A stretch of DNA of 64,000 bases from Notamacropus eugenii (Eukaryota; Chordata; Mammalia; Diprotodontia; Macropodidae): assembly GCF_028372415.1 (NCBI RefSeq), contig NC_092873.1:353090660-353154659 (forward strand), in the 5' to 3' direction. Positions 27,241 to 39,164 of the stretch are shown piece by piece. Every line of letters starts with the position of its first letter. Within the stretch, counting starts at the first letter, position 1. Under the pieces are notes generated by a model. It did not search any database, was not told the DNA's origin, and saw nothing but the letters and a program-made list of their open reading frames with translations. The position numbers and the translations under genes are program-made.

Positions 27241-28214
27241 AACTTGAGTAGTCAGATAAATTTTTCTCATAATCTTTAATTCCTTAAATCAACCTTGCCC
27301 CCCCCCCCAAAATTGTTTTACGCTTAGGAAGATCATGTCTAGAGTCTTTCAAAGGAGAGTGCAATATAAATCAAGTATGGGATGGATATTTACTTCAATA
27401 TGTAAATATTGAAATAGTTTATAGGCCCATTGAATAGATATTCTGTATTTCACCTTGGTCCAAACAATTGGTTGAAACAATTCCCAGTCTGTGTCTTTTG
27501 TAACTGGTTATTTCAAAGAAGGAACTCTCCTTGCTATCAGTCAGCTGTATCAGATAGATCTAAGGCCTCTTGAGCTCATAGGGTCACTTTATGGTCATGT
27601 CCATCATTAGAATGATGTTCAGGTATCTACTCAACTGTAATCCAGTCCCAGAACCCACTGACATGGGCTACACTGCAAACGAAATACAAATGAGACAAGA
27701 TTTCCATGGTCTCAAGCACATACTCATCTAGAGGGTTCTAAAGAGAGATGCCCAAACCTTCTATCCCTTCATGGGAAGACTAGTGATAAAACTACTTGCC
27801 AAAAGGGAGAGTTTAAAGAAGAGATCAAGCCAGAAGCTTTCTCTCCTTTAGCAATTTAGTACCCTGCCCTACTGCCCTATAACCAAGTGGGAGGAGAACC
27901 AAGGTATGACCCTGGTGAATCATACTGTAAAGTACTGTCTGTTTAAGAGTCTGGCTCCTAGTATGGAGCAAATCTGTTGCAGCATCAAGTCTGTTCAGAG
28001 CTCTTAAAAGTTAGTTATTTGACTCAGAGTTCTGGGACAAGTAGTACATCATTTTGCAGTTGTTGTACTTTTGAATGTGAGAAGCAGTATACTGACCAGA
28101 TATTCATATCAGAATTGTTTGATGATTAGGAGAAAAATATAATTTGTCAGATTATAGACAGAATTATAAACAGAATATGAGATTCTATTACTAACCACAA
28201 GCAAAGGTTGAAAT
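27241..28214. other. No recognised feature
   Basis: AT-rich intergenic DNA with a C10-11 run at about 27299-27308. I recognise no gene or repeat. Confidence 0.5.
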
Positions 28215-28880
28215 TTTAAAAATTAAATTAAGTTTTATTTTGTTTTCAGTTCCAAATTCTCTCTCTCCTCCCCCATGTATTGAGAAGGCAAGAAAAATAA
28301 AACCCATTACAAATATATAAAGACATAAACAATAAATTTCTGCTTTAATCATGTTTGGAAGGAAGGAAGGAAAGGAGGGAGGGAAGGAAGAAAAAGAAAT
28401 AGAAGAAAATCTGTTTCAATCTGCACTCTGAGTCCAATCAGTTCCCTTTCTGGAAGTGGACAGCATGTTCCTTCTTGAGTACTTTGGAACTGTGGTTAGT
28501 GTTGCGTTGATTAGAGTTACTACATCTTTCAAAGTTAATTATCTTTATAATTTTTTTTTTATATACTCACTTCCCTTTGCATTACTTTATATAATACTTC
28601 CCAGGTTTTACTAAAACTATCTCCATCATTTCTTATAAGCACAATAGTATTCCATCACAACTGATGGACAATCTTTCAAATTCCAATTCTTTGCTTCTAC
28701 AAAAGGAAGTACTATAAATATTTTTGCACATGTGGATCCTTTCCTCTTTGTTTATCTTTTTGGGGTATAGACCTAGTAGCAGTATCACTGGGTCAAAGAT
28801 TACATATATTTTTATAGCTTTTTGGATATAGCCCCACATTGCTTTCCTAAATAACTGGACTAGTTCATAGCTCCAAAAGG
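28215..28880 (-). mobile_element. L1 3' part, antisense
   Basis: The + strand reads 'agtattccatcacaactgat', 'caaattccaattctttgctt', 'cacatgtggatcctttcctc' and 'agacctagtagcagtatcac'. This is the antisense of the end of marsupial L1 ORF2 and its 3' region. A GGAA-rich simple repeat interrupts it at about 28353-28400. 5' truncated. Confidence 0.7.
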
Positions 28881-29879
28881 TGGGATTTTTTACAAAAAGA
28901 GTCTAGTGTCTGAACAAAGGAAGCCCAGAGAAAAAGGTGAAGGATGGATTTCAGAACTTCATTATAAAGTCTGGAGCTAGAAGTGATAGGTATTACTGTT
29001 GCTGTTAACCAGTAACTCTAGGAGTAGAAGAATAGATTGAAAGTAGAAATAAATCACAAAACAGATTGACTAGATGGGCTGAGAAGTTGTGCCTCATAAG
29101 GTATCAATCAAACATAACGTAGAATGTAAATCAGTTCAGCTTAGTAATAGAAGCATTTGCTCAACACAGAAGCCATGTTCATTAATGAACTTTTATGGAC
29201 AGCTGCTGAGCCAGAAAGAGGACAACAAAATTTACAAGTTCCAAGGTTATTATTATCCTGTGCACACAGATTTTCCTCATTCATGTATCTCCTCGGCAGG
29301 TTTCTTTAAGTATGCTCCCAGTCTCCCCCACAAATACTAAATGCATTGGTGATGTGACTAAGGCTTATGTATGCATTGAAATATATTTCATTATTCATGT
29401 ATTTGCTTTTTGCCTTATAGCTAAGTAAAAGATTATATTTATGATTTAAAAGTGTCATCATTGTGAGTGACTGGTTTGTGTAAATGGAAATGCATCAATA
29501 GTGCCCAGGAACTAAAGTAAATAATAGGAGTTCATTTCCCCATAACAGGGTTAACCCTAGGACTCTGAGAGAATTTGAAATTAACCATGTAGTAGTGATC
29601 TTTTTCTGGCAATCTAGATATGCCAGTGTGAAAGTAGACTGGAGCAAACAAGCCAATCTAAAAAGTGAGTAGGTATACATACACTCTTGTGAAAGGCTTG
29701 AGGCCACTGTGGGTGACCACTTCAATCACCTAGGATACAAACATACCAAAGCTCCAAGTCTTCTTAGCACATATCTACCACATAATCAGAAGCAAGAGTG
29801 TTCACCATACCTGATGTGTTGAATTACACATGTGATCAGAAGGGAGGAAAGGAAACTGTACATGCCCAGTCACACTACT
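28881..29879. other. No recognised feature
   Basis: Intergenic AT-rich DNA. Open frames of up to 83 codons have no recognisable content. Confidence 0.5.
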
Positions 29880-30350
29880 ATGTGGGTTCTGGGGAGTCCC
29901 TCCTCTCAAGAAGTTCACATTTTATCGGGGGAGACAATGTGTACAGAGGAAATTTCAAAGGAGAAGGAGTGCTAACAATATTAAAAGAAGCTCGGTGGAG
30001 GAGGTAGAAATGACAGAAAGGATGTTCCAGGCAAGGGGTTCAGTATATGCAAAGGAACAGTGATGAGAGCAGACAACAGCAAATAGACTGTTTGACTGGA
30101 ACGCAAAGGGGGTGTGAGAGAAGATGAAAAGTCAGCCTCTCTTCCATTTCTGGATAATAATGGTAGTAATGAAAAGTAGGAGTCAATCATTGTACTGGGG
30201 GAAGAGAGAGGGGAGAGAAGGTAGAAACTCTTTATTCATCATTCAATAATCATTTATTAAGAGCCTACAATGTAGAGGACATAAGGTGCTGGAAGTTCAA
30301 AGAACAAACTATCCCAGTTCTATCCAGTTTCAGGAAGACCTCAACTCTAG
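29880..30350 (-). mobile_element. L2 3' pieces, antisense
   Basis: Two adjacent antisense pieces. 29880-30230 has L2 3'UTR text ('aagaagttcacattttatcg', 'aggcaaggggttcagtatat'). 30232-30350 begins with the antisense terminus 'cattcaataatcatttattaag'. Confidence 0.55.
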
Positions 30351-30506
30351 AGGAGACTGGAACACTGGGGTCAAGTTCAAATAGAAACGGATACCCCATC
30401 CACCTCTCCAATTCCAGCATCCCACCCCACCCTCACTCCCCACATGCCTATCCCCACCATGTTGATTTAGAAAACTATAAAATAACATTATCTATGTTGT
30501 TTATAG

Positions 30507-30600
30507 GGACAGCTAGGTGGTACAGTGGATTGAGCCAAACCTGGAGTCCGGAAGGCTAATTAAAATCTGGTTTTACCAGTTATGTGACTCTGGACAATCA
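30507..30600 (+). mobile_element. tRNA-derived marsupial SINE, 5' part
   Basis: It starts 'gggacagctaggtggtacag' 'tggattgagcc', the tRNA-like head of the marsupial SINE, and runs to 'ttatgtgactctggacaatc'. It is cut off by the next L2 copy. Confidence 0.75.
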
Positions 30601-31720
30601 CTAACCATTTATTAAGCTCCTACAGTGTACTGTGGTAAGCCTTAGCAATACAAAAAAAGACGAAAGACTATCCTCATCCTCCAGGAGTTTACAATCTAAC
30701 TCGGGAGACAGCATGCAAACAAAGCTCTAGAAAGTTATCTATAGGATAAATAGGAAGTAATTAACAGAGGGAAAGCACTAGAATTAAGAGGGGTTGGGAA
30801 AGGCTTCCAGTAAAAGATTTTAGTAGTGACTTAAAGGAAGCCAGGGAGATCAGCAGTTGAAGCAGAAGAGGGAGAGCATTACAGGCCTGGGGGGCAGCCA
30901 GAGAAAATACCTAGATCCTAGAGCTGGAGGGTCTTGTTCATGGAAGCATCAGGGAACCAGTGTGGCTGGACCACAAACTTAGAAGAGAGACTAAGGTGTA
31001 AGAAGAGTGGAAAGGTAGGGTGTAGTGGATAGGTTATGAAGGGCTTTGAATTCTGAACATTCAAACAGAGCATTTTCTATTTTCTCCTAAAGTCCAAAGG
31101 GGGTCACTGGAATTTATTGATTAGAGGAATGACAAAATCCAACCTGCACTTCAGGAAAATCACTTTTGTGGCTCAATAGAGGATGGATCAGAGCAGGAAG
31201 AGACCTGAGACAAATAGACTCACACCAGCAGGTTACTGCAATAACAAAGGTGTGATGTGATAAGAACCTGCACAAGAGTGGTGGCAGTATCAGAGGAGAG
31301 AAAGGAACACATTTGAGATTAAATCTGTGGGCCTTGGCAACAGATTAAATATGAGGGTGAGAGATAGTAAAGGGTCCAGGATGACTCCTAGAGTTGCTAG
31401 CCCAAGGAACTGAGAGGATGGTGTCCTGTATAGTAACAGGAAAGATAGGAGGGTGAGAAAGATCGGGGGACAGATAACAAGGTCTATTTTGGACAGATTG
31501 ATTTTAAGATATCTACTGTATATCCAATTCAAGATGTCTGAAAGGCAGTTGAAGATGTGAGAATGGATGTCATCAGAGAGATTTGGGTAAGACAGATAGA
31601 TCTGACAGTCATGAGCATAGAGATGGTAATTAAATCCACAGGAGCTGATGAGATTCAGGGAACTAGAACTGAGGGAGAAAAGATAGAACCCTGAGGAACA
31701 CCTACAGTTAGAGAAGGTGA
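30600..31720 (-). mobile_element. L2/CR1-clade LINE with RT C-terminal part, antisense
   Basis: It begins with the antisense 3' terminus ('accatttattaagctcctac', 'ccaggagtttacaatctaac'), then the antisense 3'UTR, then coding sequence. The minus-strand frame 31290-31532 reads 'YLKINLSKIDLVICPP', the L2 pattern LKLNLSKTEL followed by the proline-rich segment. Antisense 'aggagctgatgag' at about 31638 matches the sense copy near 61316. 5' truncated, not intact. Confidence 0.7.
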
Positions 31721-31769
31721 TCTGGAAGAGAATCCAAAAAAGGAGACAGAGAAGGAAAAGGTCAGATTG

Positions 31770-31900
31770 GACAAGTCACTTCACCGCTGCTTGCCTCAAT
31801 TTCCTCATCCATCAAATAGGGATAATAATAGCATCTACCTCCCAGGATTGTTGTGAGTGCTTGGCACATAATAAGCACTATATAAATGTTATTATTATTT
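31770..31900 (+). mobile_element. MIR-core SINE, 3' part
   Basis: 'gacaagtcacttcaccgctg', 'atttcctcatccatcaaata', 'ataatagcatctacctccca' and 'cataataagcactatataaa' are in sense order. Confidence 0.75.
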
Positions 31901-31939
31901 TATGTCTTAATTTTGTTAAACATTTCCCAATTGCATGAG

Positions 31940-32522
31940 CTAGGGTGATTTGTGGGACCCCATCCCTACCTCCCAGGCTTGAGCTTTAATCATGGGTTAT
32001 GTCTGTGCTATGTTCTTTTTTCTCTGAGTTTTAAACATTGCATGTAAATGTGTACAGTCATTATAAACATACTTCTATGGAGGAGGAGTGTGTCGGGAAT
32101 TATGCTATTGGCTTGAAAAATATGTGGGGTTAGTGGGGGAAAGTCCCTGGCAATCAGCCCTGGAGAGTCAGGGAGAGACAAAAAAAGACAGGCAGATCTG
32201 AGATAAAGACAGAGTTTGTATGAATTTCTATTAAGCTGGAAGAGCCAAGAAGAGAAACAAACTCAAAGACTGAGAAAATTTCAAACATGAGGGGCAGACA
32301 GCTAGACTAGGCAGGGTATTTGTGCCTGGGTTATTTGATACCATTCTCCTACATAGTGGGAAAATGGAGGAACCCAGTTTAGTGTTAAATGTCACTTCTG
32401 AAAGATGTGGCTTTGTCTAGGTTTCCAGATCGAGTCTGAGCAGATGCAAACCTTTGTGCTCAGAACCCACAGAAAAACCTTATAAAATCTAGGGTGTGAG
32501 TTTCAGGAGGAGAAAATGACCT

Positions 32523-32525
<3 letters not shown>
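31940..32525. other. Unassigned intergenic segment
   Basis: No gene. The stretch from about 32095 (TGTCGGGAATT) may be part of an LTR-like repeat, but I cannot place it in a family. Confidence 0.3.

Positions 32526-32587
<62 letters not shown>
32526..32587 (+). repeat. (CT)n microsatellite
   Basis: About 62 bases of uninterrupted CT. Confidence 0.97.
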
Positions 32588-32589
<2 letters not shown>

Positions 32590-32934
32590 TCACCCCTTGC
32601 CTCCAACAACTTTAATTAGGGAAATGAAACAAGAAACACTAACAGGTCCCAGGACAGCAATCCCAGACTTATATGTCATCAGATCTGTTAAAGTGGGCCA
32701 AGAAAGGAACTGAGGGTTAAAAAAAAAAAAGACAAAATAAAACAAAATGATCAGAGGGAATCATTCCCAGGAGTACAGAAAATGTAAGTACAGACTTGGA
32801 AAGGTGGGTTCCACTTCCTTCCTTGATCCAAAGTCATGACCCTCTTGCCCAAGGAATGTTCATTTGGGAGGGAAAAAGGAAAGATAGAAGGGTTTTAGGT
32901 CTAATGCAATGGAATTTGGGTTTATGAAGGAAGA

Positions 32935-33110
32935 CAAAAAGCACCATGACATAGTAGAAAGAGGACTGACCTTGAAGTCAAGAGGATCTGGGTAGAGTCT
33001 TACCCTTTTCAAATACCAGCTATAAGGTCATGGACAAGAAACTTAATCCCTCAGTGCTCCCAGGCAACTCTCTAAGACTATTAAAAATTAGAACAGAAAT
33101 TTCATTAGGG
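32935..33110 (+). mobile_element. MIR-like SINE variant
   Basis: 'tgacatagtagaaagaggac', 'ttgaagtcaagaggatctgg' and 'cagtgctcccaggcaactct' 'ctaagac' are in order. The same ending recurs at 59250-59270 ('tcctaggcaactctccaaga'). Confidence 0.55.
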
Positions 33111-33229
33111 GAGGAAGTCTCCATAGTGTGAGTTGCACAGAAGACTATGAAATGTATATTAAAATTCATAAATATCCTTCTATCCCTCTGTATGAGACTT
33201 TTTATCAATGACACAAAAGAAAGGCTCCA

Positions 33230-33691
33230 TATATATCAAAAAGTTTAAAGCAGCATTTTTCATGGTAGTAGAAATCTGGAAACCAAGTAGATATCCATCA
33301 ATTGGTAAGTGGCTTAACAAACTGTAGTACATGAAAATAATGGTGTATTACTGTGCAGGAAGAAATGATGTGATGAATGTGGAGAAGTTAGGGAAAGCTT
33401 TGTATGAACTGATATAAAGTGAAGTAAACAGAGTCAGGAAAACAATATACATAGTGACTACAGCAAAGTAGATGCAAGGAAGAATCACTACCAATGAATC
33501 AAAACAATGCTGTGGAATTATAAAAACAAGTTTGGTCCTAAAGAAGATGGAAAAGAAGAAACCTCTTTCACTGCTCTGCAGAGAAGGGGGACAGAGTCTG
33601 GAACAGTATATGTAAAATCAGACTTTTTCAATGTATTTTATAGGATTCCTTTTTCTCTTATTCCTCTAAAAAAATAGAAGAAAAAGAAAAA
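33230..33691 (+). mobile_element. L1 3' end, sense
   Basis: 'ggtagtagaaatctggaaac', 'catcaattggtaagtggctt', 'gtatgaactgatataaagtg' and 'agtcaggaaaacaatataca' are the marsupial L1 ORF2-end/3'UTR order. It ends in an A-rich tail at about 33668-33691. 5' truncated. Confidence 0.75.
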
Positions 33692-33708
33692 TCTCTCTTT
33701 TTGGGGTG

Positions 33709-34141
33709 CTGGGAATCCCAAAATGTAAGGGGACAGGGTGAGTCTTCCTGCAAAGAATTCAATCACTCAAACCTTCCTTCAGTCAAGGTAGCAAGGTTTA
33801 TTGTACTGCCAATAAGAACAGGCTGGAGTTGGAATGAATATGCTTCTTGACAAGGATAGAATTGATATTTATATACAAAAAGGGTCAGTGAAAAGATCTT
33901 GATAGGATTAAGGAGTGGTAAATGGCCTGGGATTGGCCAGGTAAAACAATGAAAGGATCTAGAGGGGATCAAGGTGTATAAAGTAAGCTAATTAAGTAGT
34001 CAAGGTGAGCTGGGGTGGGCCATATGCCTTAGGCCAGCTGGAAATGTATAGGAAAGTTCAGAACAAGTTCTGGCTTGCTTCCAGAGACTTACTTTCCAGA
34101 GAGTCTTTTCCTTTAGGGGTCCAGGTCTCATAACCATATCA
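33709..34141 (-). mobile_element. Possible solo LTR, minus orientation
   Basis: A roughly 430-base unit bounded by TG and CA. It holds an antisense AATAAA context ('gcaaggtttattgtactgcc' at about 33791-33810), as in an LTR R/U5 region. No internal retroviral sequence is attached. The family is not identified and the boundaries are approximate. A fossil. Confidence 0.4.
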
Positions 34142-34369
34142 TCTCTGGGAGCAGGAATGGAAGGATATTAGGGGAAATCTGAGTAATGTTAAACAAGTCA
34201 ATAATAATTTATTCTAAGAAAAGGAATTCACAGATATGCTCTCCTTGAGGGTTTCCTTGGTCTTTCAGGTTGTTGGGTAAGGTAAGGAAAAGTAAGGTTG
34301 AAACTTTTCAATTATCCAAGGAAGATGATAACCCTGGAGGAAGATATTCTAGAAGGATCAACAGATCAA

Positions 34370-34545
34370 GATTTAGATATAGAAGGAACCATAGATGTCA
34401 TCTAGTCCAAAGCTACTTTTTTATAAAGAAGAAGACTGAAAACCCTAAAATTTAAATTGCTTTGCAAATGTTACCCAGATAGTAAAAGGAGCAGAAATGG
34501 GATTTAAATCCAGGGCTGTGACTCCAACTCCAGACCTCTTTCTAC
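34370..34545 (-). mobile_element. MIR-like SINE, antisense
   Basis: 'aaccatagatgtcatctagt' 'ccaaagc', then 'aatgggatttaaatccaggg' and 'gactccaactccagacctct' 'ttctacta' match the antisense MIR order seen at 54355-54525. Confidence 0.6.
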
Positions 34546-35440
34546 TACCCAGACTGAACCAAGTCCAGGCAGAGCTATATTTTTGCTTTCTTGTGTTCTT
34601 AGCTTTCAAGGTCTTGCTTCAGTTTGGGTTTACCTTAAAAACTTTCTTCTTCCCAGACATAGCCTTCCTAGTGGTTACTCTCACTCTTTTTTTCTTAGTA
34701 TCATTAATTTAATCAAGAAATGTGGCTCATGAACAAAACGTCACATTACTGTCTTTCAAGTACTCTATGTTCCTACCTAAAGAGACTATTAGCCTGTCTC
34801 TGAACTTGAGACATCACCTTCCCACTCCGTGTATAAAGATGTGGGGCAAAACCACCCTGGAGCTCTTGGGTTGTTCATTGGCACCTAGCCAGGAGCGTTA
34901 GACTTTGGAATGATGTATCCTAAACTTATAAAGGCCTTGGAACTTTGAGTTGTTTATTTGCATATGAAAAGGTCAGGAAATTTGCAGACCAGTTTGTTCA
35001 GGTACTGTTTTCTCTGCCCACTCAGTGATGTGCTCAGACAGGAGAGATGGAGAGTTTAGAAGCCCAGAAGCAGATTCATGCCCATTCATCTAGGTGTAGC
35101 ATTCTAGGAGTGGGTGAGAGAGGATTGTCCATTGCCTGGAGCTAGAGTCCTGCTCCAAAGAGGGCAGACTACTGCTGGTCCTATGGTGTGGGTACTGTTC
35201 CCTGCTGATTGTGTATAGTCTGTGTATTCGAACAGTATATTAGTTAAGTCCAAAGCTGGAGCCAATGGAGACAATGGCCAAGCAATAGGACATGGGTACA
35301 GCAGCCCAGGAATAGTTCCAGGGAACCCAGTGGAATGAATCACCCAGAAAAGATGCTGCACTCTGCCCTACAAGGAGCAATGCAAGGATATCATGAGAAG
35401 CCATGGCAGGGGTGGGCAGCACACCACCACCCCAAGAAGA
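34546..35440. other. No recognised feature
   Basis: Intergenic. Short frames on both strands have no recognisable content. Confidence 0.5.
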
Positions 35441-35444
35441 GGAA

Positions 35445-35650
35445 GGGGGCTGTAGTATAGTAGAAAGGCCCTTGGACTTGGAGTCAGAAAAAAACCTGGT
35501 TTCAGATCCTGGCACAGACATCTACTAGATGTGTGATCATTGGCAAATCATTTAATCTCTCTATGCCTCAGTTTCCTTATCTGTAAGATGAAGCGATTGA
35601 ACTTAGAGACCTCTAAAGTCTTCCAACTCCCTAGGATCTTGTGATCAATG
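35445..35650 (+). mobile_element. MIR-like SINE, nearly full length
   Basis: 'ggctgtagtatagtagaaag', 'cttggacttggagtcagaaa', 'gtgatcattggcaaatcatt', 'atgcctcagtttccttatct' and 'gacctctaaagtcttccaac' are in order. Confidence 0.75.
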
Positions 35651-36159
35651 GCAGGGTTATAAGTTATGTTAGCCATATGTGGTCTTCTCCTCTTGTGAGC
35701 TCTACCTATGACCTTGCTTCTCACTACCTCTGTGTGTTTTAGTGGGAGAATTGCTCCAGTTTTACAAGGAAAATGTTGTATACTTACCATGACATTGCGG
35801 AAAAAGCTGATTGACTTGAGGCATTGTTCCTTCTGTTTGGCTATGAAAAGCAAACACACTAGTGGAGACTTGTAAGCTTTAGTTTAGGAGTTTTAGGAGT
35901 AGGGACCAAAGAGCATCTAGAACCTGGGTTAATTATCCCCCAGAGAACCCAACCTTTTGAATGCTATTTGAGTGAGTAGCCCAGAGGAAGCCATACATGT
36001 GCAATCAGGCAGGGTATCATCCAGTCTTTCAGAATCCTCCCTTTCTTGAAAGCTCAGCTCAGTGCCCTCTCTTTCTTGTATAGCTTTCTCTAATTCCCCC
36101 TCCCCTCAATTCTGAGCTGAAAGTGTTCTCTACTTCCCCACATATCCCTGGACTACTTG

Positions 36160-36420
36160 TGGGTAAATCACTTAACACCTTTCTGCCTGAGTTTCCTCTT
36201 CTGTAAAGTTGAAATGCTAATAGTACCTACCTCCTAGAGTTGTTGTCAGTTGCATGATCCTAGGTATATCACTTAACTTCTGTCTGCCTCAGTTTCTTCA
36301 ACTGTAAAATGAGGATAATAATAGCACCAACTCCCAGGGTTGTTGTAAGGATCAATTTAAGTTATATAAAGCACTTTGAAAACTTTAAAGTGTCATATAA
36401 ATGGTAGCTATTATTAACTG
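36160..36420 (+). mobile_element. Two MIR-core SINE 3' parts in tandem
   Basis: The first piece (36160-36240) has 'gggtaaatcacttaacacct' and 'ctacctcctagagttgttgt'. The second (36248-36420) repeats the order with 'tatcacttaacttctgtctg', 'gtaaaatgaggataataata' and 'aagcactttgaaaactttaa'. Confidence 0.75.
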
Positions 36421-37044
36421 TGTAATATATTCAACTAAATAGAAGAGGAAGCTACAGTAGAAAATACAGATTGGATTTACCTACTTTCAGAATATAATCC
36501 TTCCCTACTCTGCTACCCTCATCCTATAATGTCTCTACCCTTGACTTGTATAGAAAGAAAATGCCTTATTGTTCATTCATGTCTTGAATTAATGCTTTTA
36601 TTATATAATCATAATTGCTGAATACAGGCTGGGTGGTATGTACATGCCACCTGAGGCCCAACCTAGTTAAATTTAGAGAGGCTAAACATCCTGGTTGGCC
36701 ACAGGGTAAAGAATGTTTAGGCCACAGCAACTCCAGTACCATCTACTAAAATGCAAAGAGGTTACAATTTATGTCAATGGGAGGTCATCCACACCATCAA
36801 AATCCAGGATCCTTGAAGCACTGGAGTATTATATAATGAGAGAGTTGGAGAGTCCTTTGGCAGTCATATAATTCAAGTACAACATACTCTGCTTATTTTG
36901 TACATACCTCTTAGTTCATATTGGTGATGTGCATGTATGTCACAGGGAATAAATTCATCAAGTCCAGAACCATATAATCCTCATATAATGACACCAGAGA
37001 TAATTAGGCACTAAATAAGTACTTCTAGTCCTTGGAATGGTATT
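36421..37044. other. No recognised feature
   Basis: AT-rich intergenic DNA without a supported gene or repeat. Confidence 0.45.
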
Positions 37045-37140
37045 TTTTGTGTTAGCAAAAACTAGAAACAAAATAAGTCCCTACTGATTTGGGGACTGGC
37101 TTACCAACTATGGCATATGAATACATAGTAAGGGCCCATT
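37045..37140 (+). mobile_element. L1 3' fragment
   Basis: 'tgttagcaaaaactagaaac', 'ggggactggcttaccaacta' 'tggcatatgaatacatag' match the marsupial L1 segment also seen at 37850-37960. Confidence 0.5.
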
Positions 37141-37845
37141 TGTTGCACCTGTAACATTAGGCATCTTTGTGTGGTTTAAAGGGAGCCAGAATAGATATTT
37201 CTATTCTCTTCTCCCCACCCACCATTCTCCAAAGGAGACTTTCTTCCTGCCAGGAAAGGAAGCAGAAAATTGGAGCTAGAGGCCTCTGTGCACTAGAATT
37301 ATATCTATCTGCTCCTTTAAATATTGTTAGTAGGGAGGATATGATCTGGTTCAAGCTAATTTCTGATTTTTGTTCAATATTGGAGAGAAGAACTCCAAGC
37401 TTTATATCCAATGTTTGCTCCCTTTCCCACCAAAGTTTCCCACCAGTTTCACAATGAACACACATAGCAAATAGCAAAAAAATCCATTTACCCAATTTGA
37501 TAGTCAAACCAAATTAAGAAAGCACATATACCAGTGATTATATACCAGACAACATTGAGTGAAGGAGCTTTACCACTGGGATTGAGGTAATTTAGATCAA
37601 TCAAGAGAGGATCCTAGATCTTACTCAATGGGAAACTTCTCAAAGGCTCTAGAGTAGCAAGCTGGGGTTAAGGACATGATGGAGACTGTCTCCTCCTCTC
37701 TGGTCCTCCCAGAGTCTTTTCTTTCCACAACCTGAAGTGAGCTTGGTCTCTTCCATCTTCCCTCTCAAAGAAGGAAGCCAGAAGCCTCGGAACCCAGAAG
37801 TGACTGTAGGGCCTGAATCCAGTAGAAGACCATCTCCAGAAGGAC
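37141..37845 (+). mobile_element. LTR-like interspersed repeat, copy A
   Basis: It begins 'tgttgcacctg' and shares long colinear blocks with 56940-58451: 'ggttcaagctaatttctgat', 'aatgaacacacatagcaaat', 'gagtgaaggagctttaccac', 'ctctagagtagcaagctggg' and 'ctcttccatcttccctctca'. It is cut at its right end by an L1 piece. The family is not identified; size and ends suggest a solo LTR. A fossil. Confidence 0.45.
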
Positions 37846-37846
37846 T

Positions 37847-38455
37847 GAAAAGCAGCTCTTTATGGTGGCAAAAAATTGGAAATTGGAGGAGGGGAGCAGA
37901 ATGCTCATCAGTTGAGGAATGGCTGAACAAATTGTGGTTTATGAATGTAATGGAATACTATTGAGCTATAAGAAATGAGGAGCACAATGATTTCAGAAAA
38001 ACCTGGAAAGACTTCACACAAAAGGCTTAGTTACTTTAATCTGTATAATGATCCAAGACATTTTTCCTTTGGGATCATTTCCTTGGATCATTATATTGGT
38101 TAGAGAAGCTAAGTCTTTCACAGTTCATCATTGTTACAATGTTGTTGTTACTGTTCTTACCATGTACAATGTTCTCATGGTTCTGCTTTCTTCATCCTGC
38201 ATCAATTAGTTCCTACAAGTCTTTCCAGATTTTTCTGAAATCATCCTGCTCATCATTTCTTTGACAAAATGACCGATATGGAAATATGTTTTAAATGATT
38301 GCCCATGTGTCACCTATGTCAGATTTCTTACCTTTTCAGGGAGAGTGGAGAAGAGGGAGGGAGGGAGAGAATTTGGCAACCAAAATTTTAAAAAATGAAT
38401 GTTAAAAATTGTTGTAAAAACATATGAAATGTAATTAGGGGGAAAATGTTATTTT
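37847..38455 (+). mobile_element. L1 3' region with an internal inverted segment
   Basis: The sense part 37847-38065 has 'ggtggcaaaaaattggaaat', 'ttgaggaatggctgaacaaa' 'ttgtggtttatgaatgtaat'. The segment 38070-38262 is antisense to it: 'agtctttccagatttttctg' 'aaatcat' mirrors 'atgatttcagaaaaacctgg' 'aaagact'. From about 38272 it is sense again ('accgatatggaaatatgttt'), ending near 38455. See findings. Confidence 0.7.
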
Positions 38456-39164
38456 AAAAGGTTGTGAGGAGAAGAGAATGGAACAAAAAAGAGAAAAAAG
38501 GGAAAGAATGAAAAAGAGAGAAGAAAGGAAGAAGACTTCTTAAAGATACCAAGTAGATCAGTGGATATGTTGAGATCAAGACAGTAGACTTGACCTCAGC
38601 ATTAGTCAGTCTTCCTCCGTTCCACAGAATCACTGAAAAACTCAAGTAGAATACAAGATGATCAGATATTTGTCCCAAGAAAATGTTTCTTTTTGCCTTT
38701 GAGTGCACCGTAAAACCAATTCTATCAACTCTTCTGTTTATCTCCCCAAAGAGAACCTATGAGCTAAATGTAATATTTTTATTTCTTCTGGTTTCATTTC
38801 AAATAGGAATGTCAAGATTGATACAAGTCAGTTTCTTTAGTAGTGTGTTCATTCCTTCCTAGGTCATAGGACAATAATCCCCCTTATCTGCTGGAATACA
38901 AACAGATAAATTAAAATTTATAGATAATCTTAAACTGGGTAATTCTGACCACCCTTTCCTCCCTTTTCAGATCACTGAGCTACTGCCATTTATAGAAGAA
39001 GAAAGGACTCCCACACAGTACTCAGAGTCATTTTATATTTTATTTTGTGGAGTACTTGAGGCAACCTCCTCCCACACATGGGGCCCCTAGAAAAGCTACC
39101 CCAGGTTCAAGATGTTCTGTGAATCCACATTCATTCAGAATCACAACTCTTGAGCCTCTGCCAA
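38456..39164. other. No recognised feature
   Basis: It starts with a purine-rich stretch (38456-38540, mostly GA). No gene or repeat family is recognised. Confidence 0.45.

Noticed and set aside
30507-30600. tRNA-like sequence heads of SINEs as tRNA genes
   Set aside because: They are tRNA-derived SINE heads within interspersed repeats, without an intact cloverleaf.
32526-32587. CT run as a splice polypyrimidine tract
   Set aside because: A simple repeat with no exon downstream.
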